Shown: positions 42,050 through 51,093 of the stretch, piece by piece
Position numbering within the stretch: the first letter of the stretch is position 1
Layout: every line of letters starts with the position of its first letter
Origin: Methanobacteriota archaeon
GTDB taxonomy: Archaea; Halobacteriota; Methanomicrobia; Methanomicrobiales; Methanocorpusculaceae
Length of the DNA: 64,000 nucleotides
Assembly: GCA_023396065.1 (NCBI GenBank)
Contig: JAEWXF010000033.1
Location: forward strand, 1 to 64,000
Reading direction: 5' to 3'
Made by a program: the position numbers and the translations under genes
Notes under the pieces: model-generated
What the model was told of the DNA's origin: nothing
Seen by the model: only the letters and a program-made list of their open reading frames with translations
Database searches by the model: none

Positions 42050-42388
42050 TTATGGAACTGCTGCGTACTCAAAGGTCTGTATCTCTTCAGCAGGGGCTGC
42101 TGCAACAGAACCCTCGACAAACGCTTCATACGGGATTATCATCGTGGCATTTGTATCGGTGCAATCCCGAATTTCCGGATCATTGTCCCGGAAAAACGGA
42201 CGGAGTTCTGCATGTTCCGGAACCGATTCGTGCCCGGGGGCAGGCACTTCGGTTATATGATCTATCGTGGAGTCCACGGGATCAACCAATACCAGAAAGA
42301 CATGATCCTCCTCCATGGCCGCGGCTGCGGGGATCGCCAGAATGGCCAGGGAAAGCAGAAGAACTGCTATTTTTGATAACGTGTTCAT
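42050..42388 (-). CDS. Small secreted protein, 112 aa
   Basis: Signal peptide MNTLSKIAVLLLSLAILAIPAAAA with a likely cut after AAA at about residue 22-24, then about 88 residues rich in acidic and Pro residues. Family unknown. ATG 42388 follows AGGAG; the longer frame to 42439 is rejected. A perfect 17-bp palindrome at 42419-42435 lies at the expected transcription start, and a TATA-like AGCTATATTAAC lies near 42454-42465. Confidence 0.7.
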   Translation of the reverse strand: MNTLSKIAVLLLSLAILAIPAAAAMEEDHVFLVLVDPVDSTIDHITEVPAPGHESVPEHAELRPFFRDNDPEIRDCTDTNATMIIPYEAFVEGSVAAAPAEEIQTFEYAAVP

Positions 42389-42418
42389 GATTATAGGCTC
42401 CTGGGGTTGTATTTGAAT

Positions 42419-42435
42419 GTCAGAGATTCTCTGAC
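42419..42435 (-). promoter_or_regulatory. Perfect palindrome at the promoter of the secreted-protein gene
   Basis: GTCAGAGATTCTCTGAC is an exact inverted repeat about a central T. It lies 31-47 nt before the start at 42388, at the position where transcription from the upstream TATA-like box should begin, which suits a repressor. Confidence 0.6.
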
Positions 42436-42539
42436 ACATAGTAGTAGACTCTCAATGTTAATATAGCTTTACATTTTGTTGGAATTATATTACTATATGT
42501 CGACCACAAGAAACATATGGCATATTTTTACCATCAGGA

Positions 42540-42556
42540 GTGTGACGCACTCACAC
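42540..42556 (+). promoter_or_regulatory. Inverted repeat upstream of hypB
   Basis: GTGTGA and TCACAC flank CGCAC. It lies just upstream of the hypB TATA box and could be an activator or nickel-regulator site. A second small palindrome, ATATGGCATAT, lies nearby at 42514-42524. Confidence 0.35.
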
Positions 42557-42572
42557 ACACAACCGCAATAGT

Positions 42573-42582
42573 GTATCTATAA
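42573..42582 (+). promoter_or_regulatory. TATA box of hypB
   Basis: ATCTATAAAC lies 26-35 nt before the ATG at 42608, so the mRNA should be nearly leaderless. Confidence 0.6.
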
Positions 42583-42607
42583 ACCAATCGCCCTCCAATA
42601 CATCTGT

Positions 42608-43255
42608 ATGCACCACGTGGATGTTCACATGGAGGCCGAGATCTACGGCGCAAACAACCGTCTTGCAGAGCACAACGCAGAACACTTCAAAGCCCACGGT
42701 GTTCGCGCATTTGATCTCCTTGGCGCCATTGGATCCGGCAAAACCTCACTTATTGAACAGATCGTCCCCGAACTGAAAAGTCGCGGCCTCACCACCGCAG
42801 CGATTGCCGGTGATGTCTACGGCGACGACGACTTCCAGAGAATTGTCAAAACCGGAATTACTGCATTCAATGCAAACACCGGAAAAGAATGTCACCTCGA
42901 CGCGCATCTCGTACATCACGCACTCGACCACATGGATCTGGACGATGTCGATGTTGTCTTCATTGAAAACGTCGGCAATATGGTCTGTCCGACCGACTTC
43001 AAACTTGGCGCAGAGAAGCGCGTGGTTGTAATCTCGACGACCGAGGGTGACGATGTGGTCAATAAACACCCGATGATGTTCCGTGACTGCCAGATTGCGG
43101 TCATCAATAAAGTGGACCTCGCCGAAGCGGTCGGCTGCAATGTGGAACGGATGATTGCCGATATCCGGCGGTACAATCCCGAGATGATCATTCTCAAAAC
43201 CAACCTCCGGAAAGGTCAGGGTATCAAAGAAGTTGCGGATGCCATCCTTGCCTAA
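42608..43255 (+). CDS. hypB: Hydrogenase nickel-incorporation GTPase HypB
   Basis: 215 residues. P-loop GAIGSGKTS at 39-47, then GDVYGDDD, the switch region ENVGN and NKVDL. The N-terminus carries a few histidines (MHHVDVH) but no long His-rich stretch. HypB with HypA inserts nickel into [NiFe] hydrogenase large subunits, so it likely serves Ech and other hydrogenases. Start decided by the TATA box at 42573. Confidence 0.96.
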   Translation: MHHVDVHMEAEIYGANNRLAEHNAEHFKAHGVRAFDLLGAIGSGKTSLIEQIVPELKSRGLTTAAIAGDVYGDDDFQRIVKTGITAFNANTGKECHLDAHLVHHALDHMDLDDVDVVFIENVGNMVCPTDFKLGAEKRVVVISTTEGDDVVNKHPMMFRDCQIAVINKVDLAEAVGCNVERMIADIRRYNPEMIILKTNLRKGQGIKEVADAILA

Positions 43256-43402
43256 AGGAATTTAAATATCGGGAAAACGTATACATATAGGACTCTGGAA
43301 AAGACTGAAATTACCCGGCCGGACTATCCGGAACGGTATCGCCCGTGATGTTTGTCACAGACGTTTATTATCAGAGAAAAAACTATAGGAGATATTTATT
43401 CA

Positions 43403-43780
43403 ATGCTTTGGCAAGGAAAATCAGTGAGAAAGTCGTCAGGCGGTCGTTATCACGCCTGCCGCGGTAAGAAGCGGTTCGAGATTGGAAGATCCCCGGCAGA
43501 TACGATTGTTGGAGACACCCGCGTAAAGACCATCAGAGTTACCGGTGGCAACACAAAGGTCCGTGCCCTTCGCTGTGAATTTGCAAACGTCAGCGATAAG
43601 AAGACGGGAAAGATTCAGAAAGTCAAGATTAGCTCTGTTGCGGAAAACGCAGCAAACCCGAACTACGTGCGCCGGAACCTCATGACCAAGGGAGCAATTA
43701 TTGCAACCGAGATCGGTAAAGCGCGCATTGTCAGCCGCCCGGGTCAGGATGGCGTTATCAACGCTGTTCTGATCGAATAA
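43403..43780 (+). CDS. rps8e: Ribosomal protein S8e
   Basis: 125 residues with the S8e start MLWQGKSVRKSSGGRYHACRGKKRFEIGR. A small-subunit protein specific to archaea and eukaryotes. ATG 43403 follows AGGAGAT at 10 nt; the frame to 43352 is rejected. A T-run (about 43785-43805) follows. Confidence 0.96.
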   Translation: MLWQGKSVRKSSGGRYHACRGKKRFEIGRSPADTIVGDTRVKTIRVTGGNTKVRALRCEFANVSDKKTGKIQKVKISSVAENAANPNYVRRNLMTKGAIIATEIGKARIVSRPGQDGVINAVLIE

Positions 43781-43784
43781 CTAT

Positions 43785-43805
43785 ACTTTTTTTCTTTTCT
43801 CTTTG
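43785..43805 (+). terminator. U-rich terminator of rps8e
   Basis: ACTTTTTTTCTTTTCTCTTT directly follows the stop codon, an archaeal U-rich signal. Confidence 0.55.
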
Positions 43806-43869
43806 TGCTTTGTCAGACAATTTGGTTCGGGAAAACATACTTATCCGTTGCAAGGACCAATAACTCTGT

Positions 43870-44292
43870 ATGAGACGCGTATCCTATCAGTTTCCGAACC
43901 GCTGTGATCTTGAGTTTGAAGTTGATGTTTCTTTCCCGGTTTTTCTCGAGGGAATCGAAAAACTCGCAGACACCCAGGACAATTTCCGCACAGAACGCGG
44001 GCCGGTAAAGCGTGAGGTTGCCGTATTTCTCGCGCATGACCGGCTGGGATTTGAACAGATCCGGCGCGGGTCTGAGATGAAGAAAACGGTGAGCGAAGGC
44101 GCAGATATTATCATAACCCTTACCGATACACTGCTGAAGGCTTCCGGAAATGTGCCGCTGACGGAACACAAATTTATGATCCGCTCCTTAGAAAAAGGAG
44201 ACCACACCGAAATATTCATCACAAAGTCCGCGCAGGCCGAAGGCGCTGACGCGATGGATATGAAGAAGATGATCCTCGGAGTCCTTGCGTGA
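43870..44292 (+). CDS. Conserved-looking protein of 140 aa, unknown function
   Basis: 140 residues, mostly alternating strands and helices, no membrane segment, one cysteine. I cannot assign a family. CATACTTATCC (43836-43846) as a TATA-like box would give a leaderless start at ATG 43870. Its last codons overlap the GTG start of the next gene, so the two are coupled. Confidence 0.8.
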   Translation: MRRVSYQFPNRCDLEFEVDVSFPVFLEGIEKLADTQDNFRTERGPVKREVAVFLAHDRLGFEQIRRGSEMKKTVSEGADIIITLTDTLLKASGNVPLTEHKFMIRSLEKGDHTEIFITKSAQAEGADAMDMKKMILGVLA

Positions 44293-44768
44293 GTGAGTTT
44301 GAAACAACCATCGCCGCGCCGTTCAAAAAGAACGCCCGGCAGACAGAGTTTACCCGGACGAATCTGGTCTACTTCTATGCCCTTGACCGGAAATGGATGA
44401 GTACGGAACAGGCAAAAAAACTGATAGAAGCTGCTGAAACAAAAGGTCTTCTGATAAAAGACGCAAAAGGAAACTACACGCTTTCGGAGGCGCTGGCAGA
44501 GGAAAAAATACCACTCGGATTTCGGCCGAGCGATGCAATATTTGCGGCGGACGAAACAGAGATAAACCCGGTAGAAGCACTGCTGGATGAACTGACCGCG
44601 GCAACTGGGAAAACCAAAAAAGATCTGGCAGCTGAGATGCAGGAAATATCCGCACACTTTGATAATCTCATTCTGCCGGAGGCCGCGGTCATACTGCTGG
44701 CAAAAAAATACCGCATCTCCTCTGCAAAATATGCCGCCGCGCTTCAGCAGCGAATAAACGAACAATAA
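44289..44768 (+). CDS. DUF2240-family protein
   Basis: 159 residues. The pattern of an N-terminal winged-helix-like region (WMSTEQAKKLIEAAETKGLLIKD) and the stretch PLGFRPSDAIF matches DUF2240 of methanogens. Starts with GTG overlapping the previous stop. Function unknown; nucleic acid binding is inference from the helical fold. Confidence 0.8.
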   Translation: MSEFETTIAAPFKKNARQTEFTRTNLVYFYALDRKWMSTEQAKKLIEAAETKGLLIKDAKGNYTLSEALAEEKIPLGFRPSDAIFAADETEINPVEALLDELTAATGKTKKDLAAEMQEISAHFDNLILPEAAVILLAKKYRISSAKYAAALQQRINEQ

Positions 44769-44832
44769 ATTTATTTTTTCACTGCGGCAGCACCCAAAAG
44801 CCCGGGGATCCCGGAGAAAAAGTATTGGGGGT

Positions 44833-45228
44833 TTACTCTGCTGCTTCAGCAGGAGCAAAGATCTCTGCTACCGGTTTTTCGCCGTAAACAGTAATTTTTG
44901 CATTTACCTGAACAAAATCAGCTGCAATTTCATTCCCGCGCTGACCCTTCCGCATTCTCTCGCCGTCGTGTTTTGCATGGAAGCCGAAACCATCGGAGAG
45001 AAGCAGATTTCTTCTGCCGCTTCCCGGAAGATCAGCGCGTGCAGGAGTTCCGGTCTTGTCGGAACCGCCGGTGATTGTAATCTTGTAGCCATTCAGACCA
45101 AACGGAGCGCCGTCAACCTCAGTGCCAATCTTCTTTCCCAGAAGAGCACCCGCAGCTGCGCCCGTGGCATCTATTTTGTACGAAAGACCGGTTTTCGGGT
45201 CTGACAGTACGACCTTAAAGTCTACCAT
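44833..45228 (-). CDS. rps6e: Ribosomal protein S6e
   Basis: 131 residues, MVDFKVVLSDPKTGLSYKIDATG, and the conserved GGSDKTGTPAR. Small-subunit protein. ATG 45228 follows GAGGAGATG; the frame to 45255 is rejected. It lies just after aIF5B on the same strand and is convergent with the DUF2240 gene. Confidence 0.96.
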   Translation of the reverse strand: MVDFKVVLSDPKTGLSYKIDATGAAAGALLGKKIGTEVDGAPFGLNGYKITITGGSDKTGTPARADLPGSGRRNLLLSDGFGFHAKHDGERMRKGQRGNEIAADFVQVNAKITVYGEKPVAEIFAPAEAAE

Positions 45229-45299
45229 TGTATAAGCACATCTCCTCGATATCAATAGGATGCCGAAGTACCCATATAGTTAGTCTCTCCCCATTTATA

Positions 45300-47072
45300 C
45301 TACTTGCCCCAGAAAGGTTGGGTCTTCCGATGGATGTTGGCATACTCTTCGAGTGCCTCCTGTGTCCCGGCATTTAAATGAGAGAGCATCTCGGTCTCCA
45401 GAACCTTGACATGTTTTTCGGGAACGGCGGCGTAAAGTGTGTCCCCGACATCGATTTGCCGGCCGATGGTAACGCCGTCGATAGATACGGCAACCTCAAG
45501 GCCTTCGGTTGCTTCCTGAATATTTTCCTTATTCAGTTTGATCTGTTTGATCTCACCGACAATCTTGCCATCGCGCGTCATGACCCCCACACGCGGGCGA
45601 AGGGTACCTCCCAGAACGCGAACGCCCACAACTGCCGGGCCGCTCTGACGGAACACGCAGCCAGGGAGAATGGAAAATTTCGCCGGAAGCACAACGGTTT
45701 CAAACTGTTTTGCCTCACGCGCACGGATTTCTGCCTCGCGCCAGTCCGTGTAGTCATCGATCAGTTTGTAGATGACGCGGTTGGAAAATATTCTGACGTC
45801 CACCTCTTCGTTGCGAATCATCGCGTCCGCGTCCGGGAGCAGCGGAACGTTAAAACAGAGCACCGCTTTGTAGAGATCCTCTTTCATGACGCTGATCTCA
45901 ATCAGATCATGACGGCTGACCGGCCCCACCTCCGCACGCATAATCGGGATATGTTTCTCCTCAAGTTCCTTGGAGAGAGCTTCCAGTGCCCCGATCGTAT
46001 CTGCGCGGACGGTAATACCCACCTCCGAGAGTTTGACATTGATCTCCTGCATCTCTTCTTCAATCCGGGCGATCATGGCATCCCGGTCTCCCCGGATTAC
46101 CCGGATAGGTGATCCGGCAACGATGCTCTCCAGATTCGGCGCGGTAATTTTCACACCGGCCGCAGCAGTAACGGACTTGACCCGCTGGAACCGGTCTTCA
46201 ATCAGAATCTCCTTCATCGGCCGGGGCTGGAGGAGAGCACGGACTTTCGTCGAAAACGCCCCCTCGGCACCTGCAACAGCGACCTCATCCCCGACATTGA
46301 TGATACCGTCATAGAGAATGACATCCAGTGTCGTGCCAAGACCTTTTTCCTCCTTGACCTCAAGCACTGTGCCGATACCCGGACCCTCAACCGTAGTCTT
46401 CAGTCCCTCGGTCAGGAACCGCTGGGCAAGTCCGATCATCACCATCAGCAGATCGCCGATACCTTCGCCGGTCATGCTGCTGACCGGAACGATAACCAGA
46501 TTGCGCTGGAAGTCGCTCACCCGGTCAAACCGTTCGGAGTTAAAGCCCATGTCGGAAAGCTTTCCGACGAGTTCATAGACGCGGTTCTCACACTCGGTCT
46601 GAACACGTTCGCTCTGATTTTTATAGGATTTCAAAAACGATGCGTTCTCCGTCGGGCGCCAGCCCGGAATACGGTCAATCTTTGTCGCGGCAATGACAAA
46701 CGGTGTCTTGCAGTTGCGAAGAATCTGGAGGGCTTCGACGGTCTGCTGTTTGAATCCTTCATTGACGTCCACAACGAGAATTGCGATGTCGGCAAGCGCC
46801 CCGCCGCGGGCACGCAATGTTGTAAATGCGTGATGCCCGGGGGTGTCAATGAAGAGAAGACCCGGGACGGTTGTGTTCAGTTTCCCGAGATCTCCACTCA
46901 TTTTCCGGATGGATTCAATCGGAATCAGTGTCGCACCGATATGCTGGGTAATTGCCCCTGCTTCTCCGGCGACCACACGTGAACCGCGAATCCTATCCAG
47001 CAGCGATGTTTTGCCATGGTCTACGTGCCCCAAGACGCAGACGATGGGTGTGCGGATATGTTCCTGTGCCAT
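45300..47072 (-). CDS. infB: Translation initiation factor aIF5B (IF2-type)
   Basis: 590 residues. GTPase motifs GHVDHGKT at 15-22, DTPGHHAF and NKxD-like ATKID. Three further domains follow. It promotes subunit joining with Met-tRNA. ATG 47072 has GAGGATGAGGG upstream; the 627-residue frame to 47183 is too long. No intein. Confidence 0.96.
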   Translation of the reverse strand: MAQEHIRTPIVCVLGHVDHGKTSLLDRIRGSRVVAGEAGAITQHIGATLIPIESIRKMSGDLGKLNTTVPGLLFIDTPGHHAFTTLRARGGALADIAILVVDVNEGFKQQTVEALQILRNCKTPFVIAATKIDRIPGWRPTENASFLKSYKNQSERVQTECENRVYELVGKLSDMGFNSERFDRVSDFQRNLVIVPVSSMTGEGIGDLLMVMIGLAQRFLTEGLKTTVEGPGIGTVLEVKEEKGLGTTLDVILYDGIINVGDEVAVAGAEGAFSTKVRALLQPRPMKEILIEDRFQRVKSVTAAAGVKITAPNLESIVAGSPIRVIRGDRDAMIARIEEEMQEINVKLSEVGITVRADTIGALEALSKELEEKHIPIMRAEVGPVSRHDLIEISVMKEDLYKAVLCFNVPLLPDADAMIRNEEVDVRIFSNRVIYKLIDDYTDWREAEIRAREAKQFETVVLPAKFSILPGCVFRQSGPAVVGVRVLGGTLRPRVGVMTRDGKIVGEIKQIKLNKENIQEATEGLEVAVSIDGVTIGRQIDVGDTLYAAVPEKHVKVLETEMLSHLNAGTQEALEEYANIHRKTQPFWGK

Positions 47073-47285
47073 GTTATTTTCCCTCATCCTCTGAATCCAA
47101 AAAGCAGAGGTTAAAACTACGTAAGTATAGGAAGTGGTCACTAATAAACGTAAATGACGACTGAGATACAAGAGGGTGTGCATCTCCCGGGACAGAGAGA
47201 TAGCTTAATATTTGGGAACGCCATATGTTATAGAGTATTTCTTATCCGGATACCGGAGACAGAAAAATCCAGAATTTTGGGTTGT

Positions 47286-47358
47286 GCTAAGGTAGGGTAG
47301 CTGGTCATCCTTTAGGACTGTGGATCCTTAGACCCGGGTTCGAGTCCCGGCCTTGGCC
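47286..47358 (+). tRNA. tRNA-His (anticodon GTG)
   Basis: 73 nt, plus strand. Acceptor GCTAAGG pairs with CCTTGGC, discriminator C73, anticodon GTG in loop CTGTGGA, T arm CCGGG/CCCGG with TTCGAGT. Position -1 is T, so the extra G-1 typical of tRNA-His must be added after transcription. CCA is not encoded; TTTTGTATTTT follows. Confidence 0.95.
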
Positions 47359-47369
47359 CTTTTGTATTT

Positions 47370-47729
47370 TCAGAGTTTACAGAGTTTACATTCCTGACTG
47401 CCGCAGGGAATGTTGTCGATCTTCCACTTTAATGCCCAGTATTTGATTCCTCTGACGACGTCCATCAGTTCGATGCCGCTGTCGGTAAGGGTGTACTCGG
47501 ACTTCACCGGTACAACACTGGCGTCCACTTTCTTGGTGATGATACCCTCCTTTTCCAGTTCCTGCAGCCGTTCGGAAAGAATCTTTGCGGTAATGTCCGG
47601 GAGTTTCTCTTTCAGTTCGGAGAATCGGCGGGTATAGTTCTCCCCTTTGAAAAGTTCCAGGATGATCCGAAGGGTCCATTTTTTCGTCAGATATTTTACC
47701 GTGAGGTTTACGGTGCAGAACTCGTCCAT
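47370..47729 (-). CDS. HxlR-family regulator with terminal cysteines
   Basis: 119 residues; HxlR winged helix (KYLTKKWTLRIILELFKGENYTRRFSELKEKLPDITAKILSERLQELEKEGIITK). Cysteines at 5 and at 109, 114 and 117 in the C-terminal CGSQECKLCKL suggest a redox or metal switch. It is divergent from hcp, with 154 nt between, and probably controls it. Confidence 0.88.
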   Translation of the reverse strand: MDEFCTVNLTVKYLTKKWTLRIILELFKGENYTRRFSELKEKLPDITAKILSERLQELEKEGIITKKVDASVVPVKSEYTLTDSGIELMDVVRGIKYWALKWKIDNIPCGSQECKLCKL

Positions 47730-47883
47730 GATTGTACCTCTATTCGCCAGCTCTGCCTATCTATGTATCTTTTCTATACTATGCAGACAGATCGCGGTCC
47801 ATGGTATGGTTTTGGAAACTTTTTCCTATATATTCTTGTATCATCTATATACTCAGTATCCAAAAGAAACCAAGGTGAAATCC
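47730..47883. promoter_or_regulatory. HxlR-hcp divergent promoter region
   Basis: Rich in TATA-like segments (CTATATATTCTTGTATC near 47826; TCTATATACTC near 47845). A 5-bp inverted repeat GGAAA/TTTCC lies near 47814-47826. A regulator site is likely, but its exact bounds are not clear. Confidence 0.45.
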
Positions 47884-49425
47884 ATGTACTGTCAACAATG
47901 CCAGGAAGCAAAAACTCCCGCCTGCACTCTGGGCGGAGCCTGCGGAAAGAACAAAACAGTTGCCGAAGCTCAGGACAGGGTCCTGTATGCCCTCTCCGGT
48001 CTTGCTCTCCGGGCGAAGGTTGCCGGAAAAAATCTGGAACCCTGTGTTCTCGAGGCACTGTTTGCTACACTGACCAATGTGGGATTCGATGAATCCCGGT
48101 TTACCGAATACCTTGCCTGCATCACAGCTCACCGGGATGCCCTGCCGGCAGTTGCCGGCGAACCCGCGATGGACGGGCCGGCAGGTCTGGACGCAATCCC
48201 GGATGCAAACGTCCGGTCACTCTACTCGCTGCTGCTGTTCGGGATCAAAGGCCTTGCCGCCTACTACTCTCATGCAATCGTTCTCGGAAAAACCGATGAC
48301 ACGGTTCTCCCGTTCATCCGGGATGCCCTCGCTTCACGGTTTGAGGACCTTACCATTGATCAGCGGACCGCACTGGTTCTGGAATGCGGTAAATGTGGTG
48401 TAGCTGTGCTTGCCCTCCTTGATGCTGCAAACCAGCGGTACGGGAAACCGGAGATTACGAGTGTCTCCACCAGTGCCGGGGTTCGTCCGGGAATTTTAGT
48501 GACCGGCCATGACCTCAAAGATCTGGAGATGCTGCTTGAGCAGGCGATGGATGCGGGAGTTGATATCTACACCCACGGCGAGATGCTGCCGGCAAACGCC
48601 TATCCTGCGTTCAAAAAATATCCGCATCTCCGCGGACATTTCGGCGGTTCATGGGCAGAACAGCGGAACGAGCTCCCGAAGTTCCACGGTCCGGTTCTCT
48701 TTACCACCAACTGTCTCGTCCCGCCGGTCCCGGCCTATGCGGACAAGGTGTTCACGACCGGGGCGGTCGGGTTCCCCGGTTGTCCGCACATTGATGCACT
48801 GCCGGACGGCAGCAAGGACTTTTCCGCTCTCATTGCCCTTGCAAAAACATGCAGACCGCCGGAGGAACTGGGCCGCCCCGATCTCCTGACCGGCTGTGCC
48901 CATGATGCAGTGCTTTCCCTCGCCCCGAAGGTCATAGAACTCATCAACGCAAAAAAGATCCGCCGTTTTGTGGTGATGGCCGGATGCGACGGCCGCGACA
49001 AGCGCCGCAGCTACTACACCGAGTTCGCCAAAGCCCTGCCGAAGGACACCGTAATTCTCACGGCAGGCTGTGCCAAGTTCCGGTACAATGCCCTCGATCT
49101 TGGAACCATCGACGGTATCCCCCGCGTGCTGGATGCCGGGCAGTGTAACGACTCCTACAGTCTTGTCGTCGTGGCCCTCGCCCTTGCGGATGCCTTCGGC
49201 TGCGGAGTGAATGATCTGCCGATCTCCTATAATATCGCATGGTATGAGCAGAAGGCAGTACTCGTTCTCCTCGCCCTGCTCCATCTCGGCGTCAAAAATA
49301 TCATGCTCGGTCCCTCGCTCCCGGCGTTCGTCTCTCCCGACATTCTGAACGTCCTGGTAAGCACGTTTGGTCTGCAGCCGAGTTCAACGGTGGACGATGA
49401 TCTGGTGAAGCTCGCCTGCGTATAA
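47884..49425 (+). CDS. hcp: Hybrid-cluster protein (hydroxylamine reductase-type)
   Basis: 513 residues. The N-terminal cysteines C3, C6, C14 and C20 bind the cubane cluster; further conserved parts include ECGKCG, NCLVPP and AGCAKFRYNALDLG. Hcp proteins reduce hydroxylamine in vitro and act on nitric oxide in vivo. AAGGTGA lies 7 nt before ATG 47884; the longer frame to 47647 is rejected. Bracketed by two HxlR regulators. Confidence 0.95.
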   Translation: MYCQQCQEAKTPACTLGGACGKNKTVAEAQDRVLYALSGLALRAKVAGKNLEPCVLEALFATLTNVGFDESRFTEYLACITAHRDALPAVAGEPAMDGPAGLDAIPDANVRSLYSLLLFGIKGLAAYYSHAIVLGKTDDTVLPFIRDALASRFEDLTIDQRTALVLECGKCGVAVLALLDAANQRYGKPEITSVSTSAGVRPGILVTGHDLKDLEMLLEQAMDAGVDIYTHGEMLPANAYPAFKKYPHLRGHFGGSWAEQRNELPKFHGPVLFTTNCLVPPVPAYADKVFTTGAVGFPGCPHIDALPDGSKDFSALIALAKTCRPPEELGRPDLLTGCAHDAVLSLAPKVIELINAKKIRRFVVMAGCDGRDKRRSYYTEFAKALPKDTVILTAGCAKFRYNALDLGTIDGIPRVLDAGQCNDSYSLVVVALALADAFGCGVNDLPISYNIAWYEQKAVLVLLALLHLGVKNIMLGPSLPAFVSPDILNVLVSTFGLQPSSTVDDDLVKLACV

Positions 49426-49506
49426 AACCACCCCCTCCTATTTTCACGTTCACCGATGAACTTTTCCCTATATCCCACGATGTTTTATCCGGATTCGTGG
49501 AAAAAA

Positions 49507-49848
49507 ATGAGTCTGGAATGTATTGCAAACTGCAGGCTGGATGAAACCGGCTTTGGCTACACCCTGTCACTGATCAACGGCAAATACAAAATGGTGATTC
49601 TCTATGTGCTGATGGAGTTTGGCGTCGTTCGTTTTAACGAGATGAAAAAATGTCTTGGGACAATCTCATACAAGACACTGAGTGTCATGCTCAAGGAACT
49701 TGAGGCGGACAAGCTGGTACACCGGGAAGAGTATCCGCAAATTCCGCCGAAGGTGGAGTACAGTCTGACTGAACGGGGTAAAACGCTGATACCCATTCTT
49801 GACGCCATGTGCGAGTGGGGAGAACAGAACAGGCTCCTGCGAAACTGA
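49507..49848 (+). CDS. Second HxlR-family regulator
   Basis: 113 residues from ATG 49507 (chosen since CCCTATATCCC near 49466-49476 is a likely TATA box and would exclude the ATG at 49456). HxlR winged helix INGKYKMVILYVLMEFGVVRFNEMKKCLGTISYKTLSVMLKELE; C5 and C9 near the start. Lies 82 nt after hcp on the same strand, so it may read the same signal as the divergent HxlR gene. Confidence 0.82.
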   Translation: MSLECIANCRLDETGFGYTLSLINGKYKMVILYVLMEFGVVRFNEMKKCLGTISYKTLSVMLKELEADKLVHREEYPQIPPKVEYSLTERGKTLIPILDAMCEWGEQNRLLRN

Positions 49849-49853
49849 TTCAG

Positions 49854-50486
49854 TTATTCATTCTTTTTTTGAACCGTCCACCGGAGAACGGTCTTCTGTT
49901 TCTCCGGAGAGACCCGCCGGGCATCAGAGAGATAAATTTCCCGATGCGTGAGAAGCCGGCGGACCAGTCCCTGTTCCGCAAGAAATGCAGCCATTTTGGC
50001 GAAACTTGCCGGTTCATCGTCGTAGGAACCAAGATGCAGCATCTGAACCGACAACCCGTCTTCCATGTCCCCGAACGTAACCTCATCCACCGGACAGTCA
50101 GGCTTCTTCTTTCTGACCGCATCAACCGCCCGCCGGACCACGTCTACGGTTACAAACTCAGGCTGGCGGATCATCAGGGTGTAGGTGAAATTTTCTTTGT
50201 CGGAAATTCCTGCTGCCGGATCGTTCAGGCCCCATACCCCTTCCAGCGGGTAGACCGTGTACGGCTCAAATCCGTCCGGGGTATATCCCTGTCTGGGCAT
50301 CATGCGAACCGCATAGGACAGTGCATACAGTGTCTCAATGTGTACCGGAAACAGAGGACTGGTGTTCGGATTCCCGGAACCGGATATACGGAAAAATTTC
50401 TGCCGGGGAATGGTTACCAGTTCCGGGCGCTGTTTTGGAAGATAGAGTCCTTTGTCCTCTTTCCGCCACTCATGCTTTTCTGCCAT
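49854..50486 (-). CDS. GyrI-like domain protein
   Basis: 210 residues. Start HEWRKEDKGLYLPKQRPELVTIPRQKFFRISGSGNPN matches GyrI-like small-molecule binding proteins (COG4832-type). These are SOUL-like barrels that bind or hydrolyse small molecules. No helix-turn-helix is present. Convergent with the second HxlR gene, 5 nt between stops. Confidence 0.85.
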   Translation of the reverse strand: MAEKHEWRKEDKGLYLPKQRPELVTIPRQKFFRISGSGNPNTSPLFPVHIETLYALSYAVRMMPRQGYTPDGFEPYTVYPLEGVWGLNDPAAGISDKENFTYTLMIRQPEFVTVDVVRRAVDAVRKKKPDCPVDEVTFGDMEDGLSVQMLHLGSYDDEPASFAKMAAFLAEQGLVRRLLTHREIYLSDARRVSPEKQKTVLRWTVQKKNE

Positions 50487-50542
50487 TCCATACGCTTGTG
50501 CATGGCTGGTATAAATATCCGGTGACGCTGGTTTGAAAAAAG

Positions 50543-50995
50543 TTAGAGAAGGGTTGCCTTCTGAATGACAACGTCCTCAAGCGGTTTGTCGTTGTAGCTG
50601 GTCTTCGTCTTGCCGATGGCATCAACAACGTCCATACCTTCGACAATGGTTCCGAATGCCGGATGGGCTTTGTCGAGATAGTTGTTGTTGACAAGGTTGA
50701 TGAAAAACTGACTTCCTCCGGTGTTCGGACCGGCGTTCGCCATTGCAATCGTACCGCGGTTATTTTTATTGTCCGACGGAAATTCATCTTTGATGGTATA
50801 GCCGGGTCCGCCACAGCCGGTACCTGTCGGGTCACCGCCCTGAATCATGAAACCATCAATCACCCGATGGAAAATGACACCGTTATAAAATCCCTTGCGG
50901 ACCAGATCCGCAAAGTTTCCGGAGGTAACCGGCATATCCTCACGAAGTTCGATGACGATGTCGCCACGTGTAGTTTCCAGTTTTACTTTCGTCAT
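50543..50995 (-). CDS. Cyclophilin-type peptidyl-prolyl isomerase
   Basis: 150 residues. Active-site parts FHRVIDGFMIQGGDPTG and GPNTGGSQFFI are complete. No signal peptide, so it is cytosolic. A TATA-like CATATAC near its start serves the opposite gene. Single gene. Confidence 0.95.
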   Translation of the reverse strand: MTKVKLETTRGDIVIELREDMPVTSGNFADLVRKGFYNGVIFHRVIDGFMIQGGDPTGTGCGGPGYTIKDEFPSDNKNNRGTIAMANAGPNTGGSQFFINLVNNNYLDKAHPAFGTIVEGMDVVDAIGKTKTSYNDKPLEDVVIQKATLL

Positions 50996-51093
50996 ATACT
51001 AAAACGTCTACCGGAACGGCAATAAACATGAGCATCCGGTCTCATTGCACAGATTTACCTCGTCTGCCGTCGCATGATAATCCGGAAATATCC

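Noticed and set aside
45300..47072. Intein in aIF5B
   Set aside because: At 590 residues with uninterrupted GTPase motifs there is no room for one.
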